64,000 nucleotides of DNA. Source: Streptomyces sp. NBRC 109706 (GTDB taxonomy: Bacteria > Actinomycetota > Actinomycetes > Streptomycetales > Streptomycetaceae). The first letter of the stretch is position 1; the number at the start of each line of letters is the position of its first letter. The stretch is from positions 310,001 through 374,000 of the forward strand of contig NZ_BBOM01000006.1 of the NCBI RefSeq assembly GCF_000974485.1. Reading direction: 5' to 3'. Position numbers and translations under genes: made by a program. This document shows positions 58,625 to 64,000 of the stretch, in pieces. Under the pieces are notes generated by a model. It did not search any database. It was not told where the DNA came from and saw only the letters and a list, made by a program, of their open reading frames with translations.

Positions 58625-60022
58625 ATGAGCAGTAGCAACAACACCACCGTCTCAACCGGCGGTCTGCCGAGTCGCCGGAACACCGAGCTGTTGATGCTCG
58701 TCTTCGCGGTGGTGATCCCGGTCTTCGCCTACGCCAACGTGGGCCTGGCCAAGGAGGAGTCGCTGCCGGCCGGAATGCTCGGCTACGGCCTCGGCCTCGG
58801 CCTGCTGGCCGGCATCGCGCATCTGGTGGTGCGCCGCTGGGCGCCCTACGCGGATCCGCTGATGCTGCCGATCGCCACCCTGCTGAACGGCCTCGGCCTG
58901 GTGCTGATCTGGCGTCTGGACCAGGAGCCCAAGATCACCACCCCGTCGCTCGGCGGCGCGCTGGCGCCCGGCCAGCTGATGTGGTCGACGACCGGCATCG
59001 CGCTCTTCATCGGCGTGCTGGTCTTCCTCAAGGACCACCGGCTGCTCCAGCGCTACACCTATATCTCCATGGTGGTGGCGCTGCTGCTGTTGCTCTCGCC
59101 GATCTTCGTCGGCAAGGAGGTCAACGGGGCCAGGATCTGGGTGCAGATCCCCGGCGTCGGCAGCCTGCAGCCGGGCGAGTTCGCCAAGATCATCATCGCG
59201 GTGTTCTTCGCCGGCTATCTGATGGTCAAACGGGACGCGCTGGCGCTGGCCAGCCGCCGGGTGATGGGCATCTATCTGCCGCGCGGCCGTGACCTGGGCC
59301 CGATCCTGGTGATCTGGGCGATCAGCCTGATGATCCTGATCTTCGAGACCGACCTCGGCACCTCGCTGCTGTTCTTCGGGATCTTCGTGGTCATGCTCTA
59401 TGTGGCCACCGAGCGCACGAGTTGGATCATCTTCGGTCTGTTGCTGTCGGCCAGCGGCGCGGTCTTCGTGGCCAGCACCAACAGCCACGTGGAACAGCGG
59501 GTCAACAACTGGCTGAACCCGTTGGACCGGATCGACGACGGGGTCACGGAGACCGCGCAGGCGATGTTCTCGTTCGGCTCCGGCGGCCTCTTCGGCTCCG
59601 GGCTCGGCCAGGGCTACTCCCGGCTGATCGGCGGCATCGCGGCCAAGAGCGACTACATCCTCGCCACCGTCGGCGAGGAGCTGGGCCTGGCCGGTCTGAT
59701 GGCGATCCTCATGCTCTACGCCCTGCTGATCGAGCGCGGGATGCGGACCGCGCTGGCCGCCAGGGACCCGTTCGGCAAGCTGCTGGCCGTCGGCCTCGCC
59801 GGGGTCTTCGCGATCCAGGTGTTCGTGGTCGCCGGCGGCGTCACCGGGCTGATCCCGCTGACGGGTATGACGATGCCGTTCCTGGCCCAGGGCGGCTCGT
59901 CCGTCATCGCCAACTGGGCGCTTATCGCCCTCCTACTGCGCATCAGCGACACTGCCAGACGGCCCGCTCCCGCCCCCGCTCCCTCCCTCGACGCCGAACA
60001 GACGCAGGTGGTCCGTCCATGA
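58625..60022 (+). CDS. rodA: RodA/FtsW-type SEDS peptidoglycan glycosyltransferase
   Basis: This 465-residue protein has about ten membrane helices and the SEDS family signature region GGIAAKSDYILATVGEELGLAG, with VTGLIPLTGMTMPFLAQGGSS near the end. SEDS proteins polymerise glycan strands from lipid II together with a class B PBP. The pairing with pbpA directly after it (stop and start overlap, ATGA) favours a RodA-type elongation or sporulation role over the divisome FtsW of the dcw cluster. Confidence 0.92.
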   Translation: MSSSNNTTVSTGGLPSRRNTELLMLVFAVVIPVFAYANVGLAKEESLPAGMLGYGLGLGLLAGIAHLVVRRWAPYADPLMLPIATLLNGLGLVLIWRLDQEPKITTPSLGGALAPGQLMWSTTGIALFIGVLVFLKDHRLLQRYTYISMVVALLLLLSPIFVGKEVNGARIWVQIPGVGSLQPGEFAKIIIAVFFAGYLMVKRDALALASRRVMGIYLPRGRDLGPILVIWAISLMILIFETDLGTSLLFFGIFVVMLYVATERTSWIIFGLLLSASGAVFVASTNSHVEQRVNNWLNPLDRIDDGVTETAQAMFSFGSGGLFGSGLGQGYSRLIGGIAAKSDYILATVGEELGLAGLMAILMLYALLIERGMRTALAARDPFGKLLAVGLAGVFAIQVFVVAGGVTGLIPLTGMTMPFLAQGGSSVIANWALIALLLRISDTARRPAPAPAPSLDAEQTQVVRP

Positions 60023-61488
60023 ACAAGCCGATGCGCCGGGTGGCCGTGTTCTGCGGCATCCTGATCCTGGCTCTGTTGGTGCGGGTGAACTGGGTGCAGT
60101 TCGTCCAGGCCGACGAGTTGCAGAGCCACGAGGACAACCGCAGGGTGCTGATCCAGCGGTATGCCAACCCGCGGGGCGACATCATCGTCGACGGGCAGCC
60201 GATCACCGGCTCCGAGGAGACCAACGACGACGACTTCACCTACAAGCGCACCTGGGTCGACGGCGAGATGTGGGCCCCCGTCACGGGCTACTCGTCGCAG
60301 GCGTTCGGCACCACCCAGCTGGAGAACGTCAACGACTCCATCCTCACCGGCGACGACGACCGGATGTTCTTCAACAACACCATCGACATGATCACCGGCA
60401 AGGACCAGCGCGGTGGCGATGTCATCACCACCCTCAGCGCCGATGCCCAACTCGCCGCGTTCGAGGGCCTGGGGGATCGCAAGGGCGCCGTGGTCGCCCT
60501 CGATCCGCGCAGCGGCGCCATCCTCGCGCTGGCCTCCACACCGTCCTACGACCCGTCCAGCTTCGCCGGCTACGGCGACAGCGACGCGGAGGCGTGGAAC
60601 GCCCTGGGCGGCGACGAGGACAAGCCGATGCTCAACCGGGCGCTGCGCGAGACCTATCCGCCCGGGTCCACGTTCAAGGTGGTCACGGCGGCGGCGGCGC
60701 TGGAGCACGGGCTGATCGACGATGTGGACGACGCCACCGAGTACGAGGACCCGTACATCCTCCCGGACACCGACGACGTCCCGCTGACCAACCAGGTGCC
60801 CAACGTCTGCGCCGAGGCCACCGTCCGGGATGCCATGCGGTACTCCTGCAACAGCGTCTTCGCCGGGCTCAGCAACGACGTCGGCAACGAGGGCATGATC
60901 GAGACGGCCGAGGCGTTCGGCTTCAACGAGGAGCACTTCGTCCCGGTCCGCGCCGACGCCAGCGCCTATCCGGAGGACAACCGGCCGCAGAACGCGATGG
61001 CCGGCATCGGCCAGGCGTCCAACCGCGCCACCCCGCTCCAGATGGCGATGGTGGCCGCCGCCATCGCCAACAACGGCTCGCTGATGGAGCCGTACATGGT
61101 GGACAAGCTGGTCACGCCGAACCTCAACGTGATCGAGCAGCACGATCCGAGCGAGCTGCACCAGGCCGTCTCGGCGGACACCGCACGCCAGGTCCAGGAG
61201 ACCATGGAGACGGTGGTCGAGGAGAACAGCGGCATCGACCGGAGTCAGTTCGGCGACGACGTCAGGATCGGCGGCAAGACGGGCACCGCCCAGCGCGGCG
61301 AGAACAACTCCGAGCCGCCGTACGCCTGGTTCATCTCCTACGCGATCACCGACGAGGGCTCCCCGGTGGCGGTGGCCGTGGTGATCGAGGACGCCGGCGT
61401 CGACCGGGACCAGATCTCCGGCGGCGGCCTGGCCGCCCCCATCGCGATGGACGTGATGGCCGCCGTGCTGGCGGACGAGCAGAGCTGA
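60019..61488 (+). CDS. pbpA: Penicillin-binding protein (class B transpeptidase) PbpA
   Basis: This 489-residue protein has an N-terminal membrane anchor (VFCGILILALLVRVNWVQF), a dimerisation domain, and a transpeptidase domain from about residue 150. The active-site motifs are S217-T-F-K220, S276-C-N278 and K420-T-G. It cross-links peptidoglycan together with the SEDS protein encoded upstream. Its ATG overlaps the rodA stop. Related PbpA proteins are controlled by PknB/FHA signalling, matching the operon context. Confidence 0.95.
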   Translation: MNKPMRRVAVFCGILILALLVRVNWVQFVQADELQSHEDNRRVLIQRYANPRGDIIVDGQPITGSEETNDDDFTYKRTWVDGEMWAPVTGYSSQAFGTTQLENVNDSILTGDDDRMFFNNTIDMITGKDQRGGDVITTLSADAQLAAFEGLGDRKGAVVALDPRSGAILALASTPSYDPSSFAGYGDSDAEAWNALGGDEDKPMLNRALRETYPPGSTFKVVTAAAALEHGLIDDVDDATEYEDPYILPDTDDVPLTNQVPNVCAEATVRDAMRYSCNSVFAGLSNDVGNEGMIETAEAFGFNEEHFVPVRADASAYPEDNRPQNAMAGIGQASNRATPLQMAMVAAAIANNGSLMEPYMVDKLVTPNLNVIEQHDPSELHQAVSADTARQVQETMETVVEENSGIDRSQFGDDVRIGGKTGTAQRGENNSEPPYAWFISYAITDEGSPVAVAVVIEDAGVDRDQISGGGLAAPIAMDVMAAVLADEQS

Positions 61489-61737
61489 CGGTGATCCCGC
61501 CCGGTCAGCGGCCGTCCGCCGCCCCGCGGGCAACCGCGAACCACCGAACACACGTCATATCTGGGACCGGCCGTCGGCGACCGGTTGCGGGGCACGGCCA
61601 TACCGGTTGGATATCGGCCGCACACCGCCACCCGGAGGGTTCACGCTCGCCGGGTACCGTAAGCCAGGGTCTGACTCCCCTTCCGCCCTCGGGTGCCGGG
61701 GAGCGCGGCCCGGGATCACACGGAGAGGGCTGGAAAC

Positions 61738-63744
61738 ATGGATGAGCCGCGTCGCCTCGGCGGGCGGTACGAGCTGGGCCAGGTGTTGGGCCGCGGTGGG
61801 ATGGCCGAGGTGTACCTGGCTCACGACACCCGCCTGGGCCGCACCGTGGCCGTCAAGACGCTCCGTGCCGACCTCGCTCGCGACCCCACGTTCCAGGCCA
61901 GGTTCCGCCGCGAGGCCCAGTCGGCGGCGTCGCTGAACCATCCGGCCATCGTCGCCGTCTACGACACCGGCGAAGACTATGTGGACGGCATCTCCATCCC
62001 GTACATCGTCATGGAGTACGTGGAGGGGTCCACCCTCCGCGAGCTGTTGCACTCCGGGCGGAAGCTGCTGCCCGAGCGGGCGTTGGAGATGTGCATCGGC
62101 ATCCTCCAGGCGCTGGAGTACTCGCACCGCAACGGCATCGTGCACCGGGACATCAAGCCGGCGAACATCATGCTCACCCGCAACGGCCAGGTGAAGGTGA
62201 TGGACTTCGGCATCGCCCGCGCCATGGGCGATTCGGGCATGACGATGACCCAGACCGCGGCCGTCATCGGCACCGCGCAGTACCTCTCCCCCGAGCAGGC
62301 CAAGGGCGAGACGGTTGACGCGCGTTCCGACCTCTACTCCACGGGCTGTCTGCTCTACGAACTGCTCACCGTGCGGCCCCCGTTCATCGGCGACTCGCCG
62401 GTCGCCGTGGCCTACCAGCATGTGCGGGAGGAGCCACAGCAGCCCAGCGTCTTCGACCCGGAGATCAGCCAGGAGACGGACGCCATCGTCCTCAAGGCGC
62501 TGGTGAAGGACCCGGACTACCGCTACCAGTCCGCCGACGAGATGCGGGCCGACATCGAGGCCGCGCTGGACGGCCGGCCGGTCGGCGCCCTCGCGGCGAT
62601 GGGCGCCGGGGCCTACGGCTACGACGACCGCCCCACCACCATGCTGCGCCCGACCGACCCGGCCACCACCATGCTGCCGCCGGCCAACGATCCGGACGGC
62701 TACGACGACTACAACGGCAGGGGCGACCGGCGGCAGGGGAGCCGGCACACCTCGACCATCCTGCTGGTGCTGGCCGGCATCCTGGTGCTGGTCGGCGCCG
62801 TCCTGATCGGGCGGGTGATGTTCGACAACGATCCGCCGCCCAGCACGCTGCAGCTGCCCGACATGGCGGGGGAGACGGTCGAGACGGCCGAGCAGCGGCT
62901 CGACGATCTCGGTCTTCGGGTGACCACCGGCGACAGCAAGCCCTGTGACCAGGAGGAGGGCACGGTCTGCGAGACCGATCCCGCCGCCGGCGCCGAGGTG
63001 GACGAGGGCGACACCGTCACCCTGATCGTCTCCGAGGGCCCGGAGGCCGTCGAGCTGCCCGATGTCGTCGGCCGCAGCTACGAGGAGGCCGCCGCCGAGC
63101 TGGAGGGGCTGGGGCTCACGGCGCGGCAGGAGCCGCGCGAGGACGCGGAGGCCGAGCCGGGCACCGTTCTCGAACAGAGCCCGGGCGCCGGCGAGGAGGT
63201 GGAGGCGGAGAGCGAGGTCACGCTGGTCGTCGCCACCGCTCCGGACACGGAGGCGGTGCCCGATGTGGTGGGCCTCCAGTTCGACGAGGCGTCGGCGATA
63301 ATCTCGGGCGCCGGCTTCCAGGTGTCCCGGCAGACGCAGGAGGACGGCTCAAGGCCGGAGAACCAGGTGATTGCCCAGGACCCGACCGCCGCCACCCAGC
63401 ACGCGCCCGGTGGTCTGGTGACGCTGACGGTCGCCGTGGCCCCGCCGCCGCCGGAGGAGGTCGAGGTGCCCAACGTCGGCGGCCAGTCCATCGCGGACGC
63501 CAAGGCCACCCTCGCGGCCGCCGGCTTCAACCAGGTCTCCATCCAGGGGCCGGACACCCCGACGGCGCTGGTGCTGGTGAGCGATCCGATCGCCGGCACG
63601 GCGGTCGCGCCCGACACCCCGATCATCCTGCACACCGTCGACCCGGGCGGCGATCCGGGCGGTCCCGGTGGCGACCCGGGCGGCCCCGGCGAGGGTGATC
63701 CGGGCGGCGGGGACAACAACACCGTCTTCGGCCTCGGCGGCTGA
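61738..63744 (+). CDS. pknB: PknB-type Ser/Thr protein kinase with four PASTA domains
   Basis: This 668-residue kinase has an N-terminal Hanks-type domain with GxGxxA-like GRGGMAEVY, K40 (VAVKTL), D138 in HRDIKPAN and D156 in DFG. The juxtamembrane segment carries PTTMLRP and ATTMLPP, likely autophosphorylation sites. One membrane helix (about 340-362) is followed by four PASTA domains that bind muropeptides or lipid II outside, and a Gly/Asp/Pro-rich tail. It closes the fhaA-pknB operon after a 249-base spacer, so it may have its own promoter. Confidence 0.96.
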   Translation: MDEPRRLGGRYELGQVLGRGGMAEVYLAHDTRLGRTVAVKTLRADLARDPTFQARFRREAQSAASLNHPAIVAVYDTGEDYVDGISIPYIVMEYVEGSTLRELLHSGRKLLPERALEMCIGILQALEYSHRNGIVHRDIKPANIMLTRNGQVKVMDFGIARAMGDSGMTMTQTAAVIGTAQYLSPEQAKGETVDARSDLYSTGCLLYELLTVRPPFIGDSPVAVAYQHVREEPQQPSVFDPEISQETDAIVLKALVKDPDYRYQSADEMRADIEAALDGRPVGALAAMGAGAYGYDDRPTTMLRPTDPATTMLPPANDPDGYDDYNGRGDRRQGSRHTSTILLVLAGILVLVGAVLIGRVMFDNDPPPSTLQLPDMAGETVETAEQRLDDLGLRVTTGDSKPCDQEEGTVCETDPAAGAEVDEGDTVTLIVSEGPEAVELPDVVGRSYEEAAAELEGLGLTARQEPREDAEAEPGTVLEQSPGAGEEVEAESEVTLVVATAPDTEAVPDVVGLQFDEASAIISGAGFQVSRQTQEDGSRPENQVIAQDPTAATQHAPGGLVTLTVAVAPPPPEEVEVPNVGGQSIADAKATLAAAGFNQVSIQGPDTPTALVLVSDPIAGTAVAPDTPIILHTVDPGGDPGGPGGDPGGPGEGDPGGGDNNTVFGLGG

Positions 63745-63860
63745 CGGATCCGGCGGACCGCCGAGGGGCGGGGACGCGCCAGCGCTTGGTCTTCGACGGC
63801 CAAGCGGCGGGGCGGCCCCGCCCCCGCCGCTTCCGGGGGCCACCGGAGGGCGGGGCCCCG

Positions 63861-64000
63861 TCAGCCCAGCGCCTGCTCCTCCGGCTCCGTAGGCACCTCG
63901 GTGGCGGGGGAGGGCTCGACCAGCCAGTCGGGGTCGGTCTGGGCGCTCCACCACCGGTAGGCGGCGACGGCCCCGCCGGCGAGCAGCCCCAGCATCCCGA
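63861..64000 (-). CDS. Unknown small protein, 5' end beyond the window
   Basis: The minus strand is open from the window edge to a TGA. The visible 45 residues begin with a hydrophobic stretch (GMLGLLAGGAVAAYRWW) and end in an acidic tail (TDPDWLVEPSPATEVPTEPE and a few more), so it is probably a small membrane-anchored protein. I do not recognise the family. It converges with pknB, with 116 bases between stops. The start and full length cannot be seen. Confidence 0.55.
   Translation of the reverse strand, partial: GMLGLLAGGAVAAYRWWSAQTDPDWLVEPSPATEVPTEPEEQALG

Overview
The window reads as chromosomal DNA of a high-GC actinomycete, most likely Streptomyces or a close relative. The support is its very high GC content, frequent GTG/TTG starts, ATGA/GTGA start-stop overlaps, several apparently leaderless genes, DUF5926, FhaA/FhaB/PstP/RodA/PbpA/PknB, the cydA-cydB-cydDC order and Rex-type regulation. 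No rRNA or CRISPR array was seen. Two tRNA genes are present (Ser-TGA and Leu-CAG, both minus strand).

Region by region. (1) 1-3.4 kb is the end of an integrated element: a truncated DUF3987 protein gene, an array of nine TGACAGAA-type repeats, a small excisionase-like HTH gene and a tyrosine integrase that stops next to the 3' end of tRNA-Ser. (2) 3.6-20.5 kb is housekeeping DNA: an HtrA-like membrane protease with a duplicated 5' end, a glycerophosphodiesterase, an anti-sigma-type ATPase, a SEC-C/DUF5926 protein, a candidate small RNA, a prim-pol domain protein, a PP2C-like protein with eroded active-site motifs, aminopeptidase P, two CorC/HlyC-type membrane proteins behind a tiny leader ORF, a cyclophilin lipoprotein, DedA, TatA, TerD and TerB proteins, and a BlaI/M56 pair. 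(3) 20.7-28.0 kb is a copper-handling cluster: membrane protein, YcnI, SCO1, PCu(A)C, a CopC-CopD fusion carrying a repeat-rich insertion of about 385 residues, and a Tat-exported DyP peroxidase. (4) 28.0-44.1 kb holds pheA, a spacer with two inverted pairs of DnaA-box-like sequences, serS-HAD, a large GT4 glycosyltransferase, a two-pair ABC exporter operon, an LLM oxidoreductase, a second HAD hydrolase, a metallophosphoesterase, a LacI regulator and hisC. (5) 44.1-45.4 kb is a 1.3 kb repeat-filled non-coding island. (6) 45.4-53.1 kb is the cytochrome bd operon under a Rex operator, followed by a GAF histidine kinase. (7) 53.2-55.4 kb has an SDR gene, a GT4 gene and tRNA-Leu. (8) 55.7-63.7 kb is the cell-wall signalling operon fhaA-fhaB-pstP-rodA-pbpA-pknB. 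A partial minus-strand gene closes the window.

How the parts work together. The copper cluster would supply periplasmic copper to copper-dependent respiratory oxidases. The cytochrome bd operon is the copper-independent alternative, switched by the NADH/NAD+ sensor Rex. The pknB operon couples Ser/Thr phosphorylation (kinase, phosphatase, FHA readers) to peptidoglycan synthesis by a SEDS polymerase and its transpeptidase partner. The least explained items are the TGACAGAA array, the short hairpin RNA at 8.1 kb, the DnaA-box pairs upstream of serS, the CopCD repeat insertion, and the hisC-cydA repeat island, whose duplications do not keep a reading frame.
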